Assembly: GCA_019637615.1 (NCBI GenBank)
Contig: JAHBVJ010000025.1
Span: 1-64,000 of the forward strand
Direction: 5' to 3'
Origin: Anaerolineae bacterium
GTDB lineage: Bacteria; Chloroflexota; Anaerolineae; Aggregatilineales; UBA2796
Length of the DNA: 64,000 bases
Shown here: piece after piece, positions 18,117 through 27,238 of the stretch
Numbering within the stretch: position 1 is the stretch's first letter
Layout: the number at the start of each line of letters is the position of its first letter
Program-made: the position numbers and the translations under genes
Notes under the pieces: generated by a model
What the model was told of the DNA's origin: nothing
What the model saw: the letters and a program-made list of their open reading frames with translations, nothing else
Database searches by the model: none

Positions 18117-18909
18117 TCATCTGCTGGTGCGTCACTGGCAGATCGTCGCGCTTCTCATCTTAGTGGCGGTCAGCCTCGCCGCCCCCTTGATCGCCCCCTA
18201 TGATCCGCTGTCCGCCCGCAACGGTGATGAATTGCTGCCACCCTCTGCGCAGCACTGGCTCGGTACCGATCTGATCGGGCGCGATGTCCTCAGCCGCACG
18301 CTGTACGGCGGCAGACAAACGTTACTCGTCGCCGTTCTCGCTCTGCTCGTCGCGGGTATCCCCGGCACGTTGATCGGTCTGCTAGCAGGCTACCTCGGTG
18401 GTTGGGTAGATCGCCTGACGATGGCCTTGCTCGACGCACTGCTCTCGATTCCCGCCCTGCTCCTCGCCATGTCCACCCTCGCCATCTCAGGGCGCGGCCT
18501 CGCACAGGTCGCCCTCGCCGCCGGATTTGCCGCCCTGCCCGGTTATGCCCGCCTTGTCCGCGCTAATGTCCTGCCCGTCCGCAGCAGTCTCTACCTCGAA
18601 GCCACCCGCGCGTTAGGCGCACGTCCACAGTACCTGTTGTTCCGCACGCTGTTGCCTAATGTCACGCTCGATCTGATCGGTGCGCTGACCGTCGTGCTCG
18701 GCTGGACGCTGCTCAATGCCGCCGCCCTCAACTATCTCGGCTTCGGCGGCGATCCCGGCATTCCCGAATGGGGCGCGATGCTGGCAGAAGCGCGTCAGGT
18801 CTTCCGCGTCGCGCCGTGGGTTGCCATCGCCCCCGGCACCGCCATCATGCTCACCCTGATGCTCATCAACGCGTTAGCCGACAGCCTCATCCGCCCGCAC
18901 TCACGCTGA
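18109..18909 (+). CDS. oligopeptide/dipeptide ABC transporter permease (DppC/OppC-like)
   Basis: 266 aa with six membrane segments. GTDLIGRDVLSRTLYGGRQTLLVA is the N-terminal hallmark of OppC/DppC proteins, and the cytoplasmic EAA loop is YLEATRALGARPQYLLFRTLLPN. GTG at 18109 is the start, overlapping the thioesterase stop. A functional importer also needs a DppB-type permease, ATPases and a binding protein; none is nearby, so it is an orphan. It ends by overlapping the convergent zinc-ribbon gene by nine bases. Confidence 0.85.
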   Translation: MRDHLLVRHWQIVALLILVAVSLAAPLIAPYDPLSARNGDELLPPSAQHWLGTDLIGRDVLSRTLYGGRQTLLVAVLALLVAGIPGTLIGLLAGYLGGWVDRLTMALLDALLSIPALLLAMSTLAISGRGLAQVALAAGFAALPGYARLVRANVLPVRSSLYLEATRALGARPQYLLFRTLLPNVTLDLIGALTVVLGWTLLNAAALNYLGFGGDPGIPEWGAMLAEARQVFRVAPWVAIAPGTAIMLTLMLINALADSLIRPHSR

Positions 18910-19368
18910 ATTCTTTGCCTTCGGACGCCGCATTTTGACGCGGTAGCCGATCAGTTCTTCGTACTGAATCGGATTCGTGCCTCGCAGAAACAGCCATATC
19001 CAGAAATACAGGCTAAACGTCCAGATGAACCCCACAATTTCCATGCAGCCGAAGCTAAAATCGCGCTTCGCGAAAAAATTCCACTCACACGCCGCCACAC
19101 CAGTTTCGGTAATCGGCTGCCATCCCGCATCAAGCCATTTCTGCAATTCAGGCAGCACCCGCTTCTGGTGTGCCGCCCAGATGTAATCACGCGTAATGGT
19201 CACTGAGGCCAATAAACGATACGGACGTGTGCCTACATCCCAAGTGACCAAGAAATCTTGATATTCCCATGCTGTCGGCACCGCCTTAGTTGCATAGATG
19301 GCGGCACCGCACTCAATACAGAAGTTGCTACCATCTGGCGTCTGTTCGCCACAATATGGACAATTCAT
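18901..19368 (-). CDS. zinc-ribbon protein with a membrane segment, unknown function
   Basis: 155 aa. The N terminus MNCPYCGEQTPDGSNFCIECG carries CxxC-x11-CxxC, a zinc ribbon of the kind found at the start of many bacterial membrane and regulatory proteins. A hydrophobic stretch, IVGFIWTFSLYFWIWLFL (about 115-132), is probably a membrane helix. The middle part has no recognised domain. Confidence 0.7.
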   Translation of the reverse strand: MNCPYCGEQTPDGSNFCIECGAAIYATKAVPTAWEYQDFLVTWDVGTRPYRLLASVTITRDYIWAAHQKRVLPELQKWLDAGWQPITETGVAACEWNFFAKRDFSFGCMEIVGFIWTFSLYFWIWLFLRGTNPIQYEELIGYRVKMRRPKAKNSA

Positions 19369-19497
19369 ATTTCCCCCATTGATTACGAAAATGATTCTAA
19401 AGTAGTCAACAGGAGCGCTCCCCCCAGTTATTGGTGATCTATTTCATCGCTGCACCGAATTTGTTACCATCTGTGCCTACTTTGGAGAAATATACTG

Positions 19498-20154
19498 ATG
19501 CCCGAATCGCGACACACCCTCACCACCACCATCGCCAAATCCGTGCAGCTTCCCTATCTGCTGTATACGCCCGCCAACTACGATGCCGATCCTGACGCCA
19601 CCTTCCCGCTGATTCTGTTCCTGCATGGCAGCGGCGAACGTGGCAGCGATCTTGATCTCGTGCGCAATATCGGTTTGGCGAAGAAGTTGCAAACGTGGGC
19701 AGATTGTCCCTTCGTGGTGGTCTCGCCACAGTGTCCCGCCGACTCGATCTGGGCGTTGCAACTTGACGCGCTCGATGCTCTCCTAAACCATGTGATCCAG
19801 CACTATCGGATCGACACGCATCGAGTCTACGTCACGGGGCTGAGTTTGGGCGGCACGGGCACGTGGTACATGACGATGGCGTATCCTACGCGCTTCGCCG
19901 CCGTCGCGCCGATCTGTGGTCGCGGCACTAGCTTGAGCGCGGTCGAGAATCTAGCCCAAACACCGATTTGGTGCTTTCACGGCGCGCAAGATGATGTCGT
20001 GCCGCTCTCAGAATCGCAGCGCATGGTCGAAGGGCTAAAGAAAGTCGGCGCGGATGTCCGCCTCACCATCTACCCTGACGCCAATCACGACTCATGGACA
20101 GCCGCCTACGCCGAACCCGATCTCTACACGTGGCTCCTACAGCATCGCCGCTAG
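19498..20154 (+). CDS. alpha/beta-hydrolase (predicted peptidase/esterase)
   Basis: 218 aa. FLHGSGERGS (41-50) is the oxyanion loop, the nucleophile elbow is GLSLGG with Ser116, the acid is in HGAQDDVVP (D165 or D166), and the base is His197 in DANHDSW. This layout fits the prolyl-oligopeptidase/PHB-depolymerase-like and carboxylesterase branch. No signal peptide, so probably cytoplasmic. GGAG is nine bases before the ATG. It ends four bases into the convergent TIR-protein gene. Confidence 0.85.
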   Translation: MPESRHTLTTTIAKSVQLPYLLYTPANYDADPDATFPLILFLHGSGERGSDLDLVRNIGLAKKLQTWADCPFVVVSPQCPADSIWALQLDALDALLNHVIQHYRIDTHRVYVTGLSLGGTGTWYMTMAYPTRFAAVAPICGRGTSLSAVENLAQTPIWCFHGAQDDVVPLSESQRMVEGLKKVGADVRLTIYPDANHDSWTAAYAEPDLYTWLLQHRR

Positions 20155-21959
20155 TAGTCGCGTGCGCACCGAAAACCAACATCGTCACTCATTTTTTCTG
20201 GTGGGTACCAATTCCGAAAAGTTGAACGAACTTCATCCCTATTGGAGAAAAACGATCCTCCGCGCAGTACATGAGATTTTCCATCCCTAACTCCTGATGG
20301 ATTAGTCTGAGTTGCCACAAGATATATTCCGTACCAATCTGATACCCACTCCCACACATTGCCGCTTAGATCGTAGGCACCAATCCATGAAATTCCATCT
20401 AATTTGCTTCCTATATCAGCAGAATGAAGTCCAGAGTTATTTTCATAAACAACATTTTTTGTGTCAAAGCTGTTTCCCCACGGATAAGCCAAGCCATCAG
20501 GACCCCTTGCCGCATATTCCCATTCCGCTTCAGTCGGTAAACGTGCGTGACGTGTCTTACAAAATAAATCGGCATTTATCCAAGAAATGCTTACAACAGG
20601 TTGAGTATTGTCATTGAAAGATCCTTCGCCACCATACTGCTTACGGGTGATCTCGTAACGGTCAATCCAGAACGGAGCGTTGAAACAGACTTTATGAACA
20701 GGTTTCTCATCGCCAAATCCATTTTCGTTACCCATCATAAAGCACCCAGGCGGTACGAGTACCATCTCAGCACCATTGAAGATTTCATTACGAATAAATG
20801 GTTTCCACTCGGTGTTACTGGTCACCTTCGCCAATGGATCGCGGGTGGGCGTCAACGTGACGGATGGCGTTGGTGTGAACGTCGGTGTCAATGTGTTGGT
20901 TGGCGTTGGGGTGTTTGAAGGGGTAAAAGTAAATGTCGGCGTCGGCGTTTTGGTATAGGATGCGATAGCATTCGCAGTTTGGGTTAACTCGACTACCTTC
21001 GCCTTGGTGTACGATGCAATAGCGTTCGCTGTACGTGTTTCCTCAACCCCTCTTGCTACCGTTGCTTGCACATCCGGCTTATCAGTCCATGTACTCGTGG
21101 GCGTGAAAGTCGCTGTGGGCGTTTTGGTGTACGACGCGATGGCATCCACGGTTTGGAGTGCTTCCCCCGTAAACGTAGCGGCGATAGCGGTCTCTACATT
21201 GAGCGGCAACTCACTTGGATGAGGCGTGAATATCAGCGTCGGGCTTTCTGTAACAGTCACCGTGAATGAGGGCGTTACCGTTGCTGCAAGAGCCACCCGT
21301 GTTTGCGCCGCGTTTGCCGTGTTCGTAGCTGCCACTCCCGCCACAATCGTTGCTGTCACATCATCCGTAGGCACACCTTGCGTCACTGTTGGGGTTTCAT
21401 CCCTGTTGCCTTGATTCAATAAGGCGACAAGGCTACTAGCGCCAATCACTAGCACAATCGCAGCAGCGATAAGCAGCCATCTCATGTGCTTAGGCGGTGT
21501 TATCAACGGCACCGATTCCGTCCCGATCACGGGTTCTGGCAGCGGAGGCGGCACTTTGCCACCACCAGCAGGCACGTACTGCCGCAACCCCTCTACGAAC
21601 TCAGCGCGAAGCGTAGTCGCCCCTATGCCCTGCCGCATATCCTGATATTGAAGATTCGCTAACCTCCCCCATCGCTTTCCGTCCAATAGAACCGGGAAAA
21701 TCGGCTTGCGATGTTCCTCCTCCTCTGCGACAAGGATTTCGCGTTCGATCCACTCCGAATCTTTCCCATTGGGCGACATAATCACCACGAACGCTACGCA
21801 ACTAATGATGTTACGTTCAATGGTAGGCCACCATTTTTCGCTTGGTACGAGGCGCGTCTCATCCATCCACACGGCAAATCCATGATCCTGCAACATATGT
21901 CGCAAATGCCGTGCGAACTCAATATCTTTCTTACTGTAGCTGATGAAGATGTGCGACAT
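20151..21959 (-). CDS. TIR domain - transmembrane - Thr/Pro repeat - FGE/SUMF-like protein
   Basis: 602 aa in four parts. Residues 1-130 are a TIR domain (HIFISYSKKDIEFARHLR; ICSVAFVVIMSP-like strand; SEWIEREI with E74 at the position of the NADase glutamate). A membrane helix is at 160-181. Residues about 190-380 are rich in Thr and Pro, with the phrase AIASYTK repeated three times. Residues about 385-602 are a formylglycine-generating-enzyme-like domain (VPPGCFMMGNE, PVHKVCF, LPTEAEWEYAARGP, LRGGSFF). The copper-binding cysteine pair of active FGE near the C terminus is absent, so it is probably a binding domain. A cytoplasmic TIR effector with an external sensor is the likely topology. The 3' half looks AT-richer than the 5' half. 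Confidence 0.85.
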   Translation of the reverse strand: MSHIFISYSKKDIEFARHLRHMLQDHGFAVWMDETRLVPSEKWWPTIERNIISCVAFVVIMSPNGKDSEWIEREILVAEEEEHRKPIFPVLLDGKRWGRLANLQYQDMRQGIGATTLRAEFVEGLRQYVPAGGGKVPPPLPEPVIGTESVPLITPPKHMRWLLIAAAIVLVIGASSLVALLNQGNRDETPTVTQGVPTDDVTATIVAGVAATNTANAAQTRVALAATVTPSFTVTVTESPTLIFTPHPSELPLNVETAIAATFTGEALQTVDAIASYTKTPTATFTPTSTWTDKPDVQATVARGVEETRTANAIASYTKAKVVELTQTANAIASYTKTPTPTFTFTPSNTPTPTNTLTPTFTPTPSVTLTPTRDPLAKVTSNTEWKPFIRNEIFNGAEMVLVPPGCFMMGNENGFGDEKPVHKVCFNAPFWIDRYEITRKQYGGEGSFNDNTQPVVSISWINADLFCKTRHARLPTEAEWEYAARGPDGLAYPWGNSFDTKNVVYENNSGLHSADIGSKLDGISWIGAYDLSGNVWEWVSDWYGIYLVATQTNPSGVRDGKSHVLRGGSFFSNRDEVRSTFRNWYPPEKMSDDVGFRCARDY

Positions 21960-22087
21960 AACGTTTCGATTATTACTACTGAGGAGATCGCCTAGACCCT
22001 TAGTATGACACTGAACTCACGCTTGAACAAAAACACAATCGCTCCACGAAATCACTTGTATAGTCCCAACGGGACTTCGTAAGGTAA

Positions 22088-22107
22088 GCCCGACAATTCA
22101 TTGTCGG
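22088..22107. repeat. small palindromic repeat, copy 1
   Basis: CCCGACAA-TTCA-TTGTCGGG, a perfect hairpin. The surrounding CTTCGTA...TAAGC block and the palindrome core recur at 54525-54557. Confidence 0.65.
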
Positions 22108-22284
22108 GTGTTTGTGATGCCGCCTCATGCTTCCTTCCCCACCACTCCCCACTTTTACCACTTTTTTACACTTCCCTATCAACTTCTTTATCCTCATCCC
22201 CTTGACTCCCTCGCAAGACTAATGTAGAATAAATTTCCTGCGTTCTAATAATCATCGCTATTAGATCGCCCGACTCGCACCTTC

Positions 22285-22605
22285 ACAAATTGCCTGTTTT
22301 TGCCTGTTAAGCCCTGATATTTGCCTGATCTTATCGGTTCACAAGAGTTCATTGAGCACAAAATCGAATATCCCCTGATTTTGCCTGTTATATCAGGCAA
22401 AACAGGCAAATCGTCTGCCATTCAAAGGATCACGCCGCATGAAATACCGCCGCCAACCCGATTCCGCCGCCCCCTCCCAACTCCCACATCTGCTTACCGA
22501 ACGCTACACCGAACATCCCGACTTGCCGCCAATGATCCCGTTCTGAGGAGCCAACCGGATCATTCTAGGGATCATTGCCACCCCACTCGCCCGTCCGACT
22601 CAAGA
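22285..22605. repeat. diverged third member of the large noncoding repeat family (copy C)
   Basis: The order of elements follows copies A and B: CCTGTTAAGCCCTGAT, GGTTCA...TCATTGAGCA, a stem (TTTGCCTGTT 22380-22389 with AACAGGCAAA 22401-22410), then AATGATCCCGTTC and GGATCATTCTAGGGATCATT. Here the CAGGG words of A and B are replaced by CAGGC. Homology is by eye and the ends are uncertain. Confidence 0.5.
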
Positions 22606-22720
22606 TTGCCCGAAGGTAGCCCTCCCTCTCCTCCCTTAGTATGAGGAGTTCAAACCCAACCCGACGTATCGTTATGGCAGTTTCGTACGCAGTACTGACT
22701 CACCGCCGAGGAGACCGCAG

Positions 22721-24169
22721 ATGGTACAGTTTCGCACAACCACGACCGTCGTTCCCGTCCAGATCAACACGCCGATCATGCGTCTCCGTTCGTCGGTAGA
22801 AGGCTCCGTACTCGTACCTGCCAACAAGGGCTATGATGAAGCCCGCCGGGCTTGGAATCTGACTGTAGATCAACGTCCCGCCGTCATCGTCGTCGCCAAA
22901 AACGCCCTCGACGTGATGGAATCGGTGCGCTTTGCGCGCGAGTCCAAACTGGACATCTGTGTACAGGCCACCGGTCACGGCAATCTACGACCCGCCAACG
23001 GTAGTCTCCTCATCGTTACCGCCAATATGCAAGGCGTCCATATCGATCCGCTGGAAAAAACAGCATGGGTCGAAGCGGGCGTCAAATGGCAAGCTGTGCT
23101 CGAAAAAGCGCACCCGATGGGCTTGACTCCGTTGCTTGGTTCCTCCTCGGATGTTGGCGCGGTCGGCTATACACTCGGCGGCGGGATGGGCTGGCTGGCG
23201 CGTAAGTACGGCCTCAGCGCCGATAGCGTCGAGTACTTTCAGGTCGTCACGCCAGCGGGCGAACTGGTTATCGCCAGCCGCGCCGACCACCCCGATCTGT
23301 TCTGGGCGTTGCGCGGCGGTGGCGGCGGCTTTGGCATCGTCGTCGGGATGCAGATCAAGCTCTATGCCGTTTCCAACGTCTACGCGGGCAATCTGTACTA
23401 TCCCATCGAGCGCGCCAAAGAGGTTTTCCAGCACTATCGCGACTGGATCACCTACGCGCCCGACGAGCTGACCTCATCCATCGCCATCATGAACTACCCC
23501 GATCTGCCCGGACTGCCCGATTTTCTGCGTGGGCAGACCTTCGCGATGGTGCGCGGCTGCTTCACGGGGTCACAAGCACGTGGCGAGGCGCTCCTGCAAT
23601 TTTGGCGCGAATGGCACCCGCCCCTGCTGGACGATTTCAAATGGATGCCTTTCAGCCAATCGGACACCATCAGCAGCGATCCGGTCGATCCCTCGCCCAC
23701 CAAGACGACGGGCGCGTGGCTCAACGACCTCAGCGACGAAACGCTCGACCTGCTGATCGCATATGCGGTGCCACGTTCGGGTGTGCCTACGCCGCTGTTC
23801 ACCGAAGTCCGGCACGCGGGCGGCGCAATCGCCAAAGTTTCTGCATACGCCAGCGCCTTCACGCACCGCACCACGCCCTTCAGTATGCAGTTGGTCGGTC
23901 TTGTCGGCTCCAAAGAGGAAAAAGAAGCCTTCCTCGCCTATACAGATCAGCTCAAGCACGAACTCGGCGCGCATCTATCGGGTGGTGTCTATCTGAACTT
24001 CCTGAGCGGTGACGAAGCCCGCCAGCGTACCAGCGATGGCTACACGCGCGAAGCCTTCCAGCGCCTCAAGGCCATCAAAGCCAAGTACGATCCTGATAAC
24101 ATGTTCAGTCACAGCTACCAGATTCCGCCCGTCGCCACGAACACGGTGCGCAGTCCATTCAGCCAGTAG
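22721..24169 (+). CDS. FAD-linked oxidase with BBE domain (berberine-bridge/GlcD-like)
   Basis: 482 aa. A PCMH-type FAD domain (about 50-230) has QATGHG with His86, the usual 8-alpha-histidyl FAD anchor, and TLGGGMGWLARKYG. The cysteine that forms the second covalent link in bicovalent members is replaced: the segment reads LLGSSSDVG. The C-terminal BBE domain ends in YLNFLSGDE...YDPDNMFSHSYQI. The enzyme probably oxidises a sugar, alcohol or alkaloid-like substrate with oxygen. GAGGAG lies before the ATG. A paralogue is at 54943-56295. Confidence 0.9.
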   Translation: MVQFRTTTTVVPVQINTPIMRLRSSVEGSVLVPANKGYDEARRAWNLTVDQRPAVIVVAKNALDVMESVRFARESKLDICVQATGHGNLRPANGSLLIVTANMQGVHIDPLEKTAWVEAGVKWQAVLEKAHPMGLTPLLGSSSDVGAVGYTLGGGMGWLARKYGLSADSVEYFQVVTPAGELVIASRADHPDLFWALRGGGGGFGIVVGMQIKLYAVSNVYAGNLYYPIERAKEVFQHYRDWITYAPDELTSSIAIMNYPDLPGLPDFLRGQTFAMVRGCFTGSQARGEALLQFWREWHPPLLDDFKWMPFSQSDTISSDPVDPSPTKTTGAWLNDLSDETLDLLIAYAVPRSGVPTPLFTEVRHAGGAIAKVSAYASAFTHRTTPFSMQLVGLVGSKEEKEAFLAYTDQLKHELGAHLSGGVYLNFLSGDEARQRTSDGYTREAFQRLKAIKAKYDPDNMFSHSYQIPPVATNTVRSPFSQ

Positions 24170-24188
24170 CGCCAACCATAACGCCATA

Positions 24189-24212
24189 GCGGGCAACCAC
24201 GCGGTTGCCCGC
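24189..24212 (+). terminator. hairpin after the flavoprotein gene
   Basis: GCGGGCAACC pairs perfectly with GGTTGCCCGC over a four-base loop; only a short CTTCT tail follows. Probably a terminator. Confidence 0.6.
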
Positions 24213-24349
24213 CTTCTAGCGAGATGTCATTTATCGTCATCTCCCCGCAGCGGATCAATATCGTATTCACTCAGAACTGAGTACTAAGCACGGTGGGTCA
24301 AGAGATCTATCCACGCTTTTTCGTCACGGCAAGACACGAAAATCGTATG

Positions 24350-24382
24350 GACTCAGCACTAAGGACTTAGCACTTAGCACTG
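24350..24382. repeat. AGCACTTAGCACT heptamer tract
   Basis: Degenerate repeats of (C/T)TTAGCA or TCAGCAC run up to the ribosome binding site of the next gene. The same words occur inside repeat copies A (57037-57060) and B (63120-63200). Confidence 0.5.
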
Positions 24383-24400
24383 TTTTTAACGGAGAACCTC

Positions 24401-26323
24401 ATGCGTCGGTCATTCCTCTTATGCTTTATTGCCGCCATCCTCTGTATCCCCGTCGGCTTGGTCTCTGCCCAAGACGGCGAAGGCGCAGCCATCGGCGCTT
24501 CCATCGATCAAGCCGCCACCGAAAATGGTCTGTCTACCGGGGATGGCAAGGTCAGCCCTGTCGAGCGTGACCTCGGTAACGGCATCTCGACTCAGATTCA
24601 AACCCATGAAGCGGCTTTGGAGCAGGTGACAGCCTCCAAAGACCCGCGTGCCGCTGCCATTTCCGGTGCTGTCAAGTGGTATGAAGATTACGCCAATTCG
24701 CTGAAGGAAAAAGGCCAGACCGATAAGCTAGACAAGCTGGATGCTGGCGACTCGGCTGATGCGGTCGATGCTGGTGACACCGATCTTGCTGACAATGTCG
24801 CCCAGATCGATGAATTCACACAGCAGCAAGAAGCAACTGGCAAGTTTGACCCGCGTGCCGCCGCGATTTCTGGTGCCGTCGCCCAATATGGAGTGACCGC
24901 CGCACCCGCGACCAAGAAGCAAGTTGTTGACACAGTACGCAAAGGTGCTAACAAATACATCGAGAGTTCCAAACTAAAGCACAAGAAGCTCACCAAGCGC
25001 CGCATCAACATACTGCTCAACCGCATCCTCGCTGAGAAAGAGGAAGACAGCCTGTTGCCGACCAACGGCTACTGGCGCGCCGAACCATTCTCGATGAAAC
25101 TGACTGGCAAGTGCAAGGCACTCACGGGCGACAATGGTGGCATGGGCGCTTACGAGAACGAGAAAGACCCCGGTCAGCCCTTGTGCGGATTCCGTAACCC
25201 CGGTGGTCTTCCTTACATCACGTGGAACAGCGGCATGCACATCTACGAACCCGGCACGGTCAACATCTACAGCGCTGGCAGCAGAACCCGCTACGAAGTG
25301 AGCCAAGATAGCGACGGTCAATCGACGGGGTCAGTCGTCGTGACCACAACGACGCGTTATCAGGTCATTTCCAAGAGCGAGATCCGCGTGTTGCTGACGA
25401 TTGAAGAAAAGGGCGGCTGTTCGATGTCAGCGGAATATAAGATCAAGCTTGTCACTGCCGACGAGTCGATCTGTGCGCCGTCGCAGCAGCTCCCTACGCC
25501 GACGGCCATGCCAACCGAGACATCGGGTACACAACCGACGCCGCCACCGGGTGGCCCCATTCCATCCGAAGGCCCTTACCATTCCGGTAGCCCGATTTTC
25601 ACGGATCAAACCCAGTGCGACGACAGCAACACACCGCCGCAGATCACCGATCTACACATTCGTCAGCAAACAGAGAACACCATCCTGCTTGACTACGGTT
25701 CCGGTACGCAAGTCCTCTACCGCGCTGGCGACAACTTCTACACCTACGAAAGTGGCTCCAGAGGCCCAACCCGCACGTCGATTTCGCTGTCGGTGCTTGA
25801 TGATGGATCGGTCAGCATCTTCTGGTCAGTGACGGTCAAAGCGGGCTTCAAGCAGTGCTCGATGTCGCAGACTTTTAATCTCCCCGGCAGCCAACCTGAA
25901 GCGACCAGCACACCGGGTGCCGACTCCACGCCATCAGGCGAAGCCACGCCTGCAGCAGGCAGTGCTGGCGATGCATCACAGCCCGCTGATCTCGAAGAGG
26001 GTCATTACACCGTCAAGTGGACAGTCATGGATGCCCTCTGTCCGGCGGATATGAAATCGACCATGCCTACTTTCACCGAAGCCACTGTCACTAGGGCAGA
26101 TGCGACCACGGTATCCGTCAACTTCGCGGGTGGTTCATACACGCTCTTGGACTATTCTGGACAGCACTTGTACATGTTGGCGGATGGTCGTCAGGGCGAT
26201 CTGCGCTATGTCGCCAGCCTGATGAGCAATGGTCCCGGTGCGGCGTTCTTCTCGTGGGTTGGGTCGCCAGCCTCCGACACCAGCAAAACCTGCACGGTGA
26301 TGGCTGACTTCACCAAGCAATAG
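24401..26323 (+). CDS. secreted repeat protein with three Cys-containing modules, unknown function
   Basis: 640 aa. Signal peptide 1-23 (ends VSAQ). The N-terminal helical part holds DPRAAAISGAV twice (about 86 and 150). Three similar beta-rich modules follow, at about 220-355, 395-495 and 535-640. Each has an early Cys (GKC, TQC, ALC), a central segment of the type LLDYGSG or LLDYSGQ with a Y-x-x-x-x-G turn, and a closing Cys motif (CSMSAEYK, CSMSQTFN, CTVMADFT). Pro/Thr/Ser linkers separate them. One disulfide per module is likely. Probably an exported surface protein. No known family is recognised. Confidence 0.75.
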   Translation: MRRSFLLCFIAAILCIPVGLVSAQDGEGAAIGASIDQAATENGLSTGDGKVSPVERDLGNGISTQIQTHEAALEQVTASKDPRAAAISGAVKWYEDYANSLKEKGQTDKLDKLDAGDSADAVDAGDTDLADNVAQIDEFTQQQEATGKFDPRAAAISGAVAQYGVTAAPATKKQVVDTVRKGANKYIESSKLKHKKLTKRRINILLNRILAEKEEDSLLPTNGYWRAEPFSMKLTGKCKALTGDNGGMGAYENEKDPGQPLCGFRNPGGLPYITWNSGMHIYEPGTVNIYSAGSRTRYEVSQDSDGQSTGSVVVTTTTRYQVISKSEIRVLLTIEEKGGCSMSAEYKIKLVTADESICAPSQQLPTPTAMPTETSGTQPTPPPGGPIPSEGPYHSGSPIFTDQTQCDDSNTPPQITDLHIRQQTENTILLDYGSGTQVLYRAGDNFYTYESGSRGPTRTSISLSVLDDGSVSIFWSVTVKAGFKQCSMSQTFNLPGSQPEATSTPGADSTPSGEATPAAGSAGDASQPADLEEGHYTVKWTVMDALCPADMKSTMPTFTEATVTRADATTVSVNFAGGSYTLLDYSGQHLYMLADGRQGDLRYVASLMSNGPGAAFFSWVGSPASDTSKTCTVMADFTKQ

Positions 26324-26326
26324 GAG

Positions 26327-26383
26327 CACAAACTAGCCTCGACGTTCGTTATGTCGTGACACAACGAACGTCGAGCGTTTGTG
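26327..26383 (+). terminator. long hairpin after the secreted repeat protein gene
   Basis: CTCGACGTTCGTT (26338-26350) pairs perfectly with AACGAACGTCGAG (26363-26375), extended by CACAAAC/GTTTGTG on the outside. No T-run follows, but its place four bases after the stop codon fits termination or 3'-end protection. Confidence 0.65.
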
Positions 26384-26453
26384 ATGAGTATCGACAAGTC
26401 CTATCAAACTTGAATATGACGGCTGACGCGTCGGAGATTGGCGGTTGAACTTA

Positions 26454-27098
26454 CTACTGCACGTCCTTCGGCATATCGACAAGGCCGATGTTTGCCGCGT
26501 ACAAAGCGGCTTGCGTGCGACTAGCCACGCCGAGCTTGCCCAAAATCGCGCTGACGTGTGTTTTCACAGTGGTCTCACCGATGCTCAAGGCTTGACCGAT
26601 CTCTTTGTTGGCCTTGCCCTGCGCTACCAGTTTTAGCACTTCGATCTCGCGGTCAGTCAGCTTTTCGGGCGACTGTGGGGCGCGGACTTCCCGCATCAAG
26701 CGTGCCGCAGCCTTGGGCGAAAGCTGTACTTGCCCTGCTGCCGCCGCGTGAATTGAGCGGATCAGTTCGGGGGCGTCGGTATCCTTCAACAGATAGCCAA
26801 TCGCGCCCGCCCGCACCGCGCCGACGACGGATTGGTCTTCCAGCACACTCGTCAGCGCCACGATTTCCGTATCGGGCAGCAGTTGCTTGATGGCAGCGGT
26901 CGCTTCCACGCCGCCCATCCCCGGCATCAACAAGTCCATCAAGATCACGTCTGGCACCAATTCCTGCGCCAATTGCACGGCTTGCAGTCCGTTCGTGGCC
27001 TCGCCTACAACTTCCAGCTCAGGGTCAACCTTCAAGAATAATCGGATGCCCTGCCTAACTACCTTGTGATCGTCTACGATCAGGATTCGAATACTCAT
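26454..27098 (-). CDS. NarL/LiaR-family response regulator
   Basis: 214 aa from ATG 27098 with GGAG upstream. The receiver domain shows the acidic pair D9-D10, phosphoacceptor D55 in ILMDLLMP, T83 and K105 in GYLLKDT. The C-terminal LuxR-type helix-turn-helix starts at LTDREIEVLKLVAQGKANKEI (about 144) and continues to KTHVSAILGKLGVASR. Its natural partner is a HisKA_3-type kinase; the kinases at 28423 and 40299 are of that type. It regulates transcription after phosphorylation. Targets are unknown. Confidence 0.93.
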   Translation of the reverse strand: MSIRILIVDDHKVVRQGIRLFLKVDPELEVVGEATNGLQAVQLAQELVPDVILMDLLMPGMGGVEATAAIKQLLPDTEIVALTSVLEDQSVVGAVRAGAIGYLLKDTDAPELIRSIHAAAAGQVQLSPKAAARLMREVRAPQSPEKLTDREIEVLKLVAQGKANKEIGQALSIGETTVKTHVSAILGKLGVASRTQAALYAANIGLVDMPKDVQ

Positions 27099-27238
27099 CA
27101 CTTTAACTCCAGAATCTGTCCTGCCTCCATCATCCTAGTTTAGGGTCGATTTCGTATCCTACTAAAGTAGGAGAGAGTGACCAATTTCTGAACAATCAGT
27201 GTAACTGAAATGGAACTGTTAAGCGCGGAAACCACCCT

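Larger units (their letters stand above)
21960..22720. other. 761-base noncoding gap with repeats
   Basis: No convincing gene. It holds a 20-base palindrome (22088-22107) and a diverged member of the large repeat family (about 22285-22605), described separately. A 107-codon frame at 22321-22644 lies within the repeat and looks like chance. Confidence 0.6.

Noticed and set aside
20151..21959. Active formylglycine-generating enzyme
   Set aside because: The C-terminal copper-binding cysteines are absent and no sulfatase gene is nearby.
22321..22644. 107-codon open frame in the gap before the flavoprotein gene
   Set aside because: It lies in the diverged repeat, has no ribosome binding site and reads as Pro/Arg/Ser-rich text without a domain.
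24350..24382. CRISPR or variable tandem repeat
   Set aside because: Only a few degenerate heptamers without spacers; it is recorded as a simple repeat.
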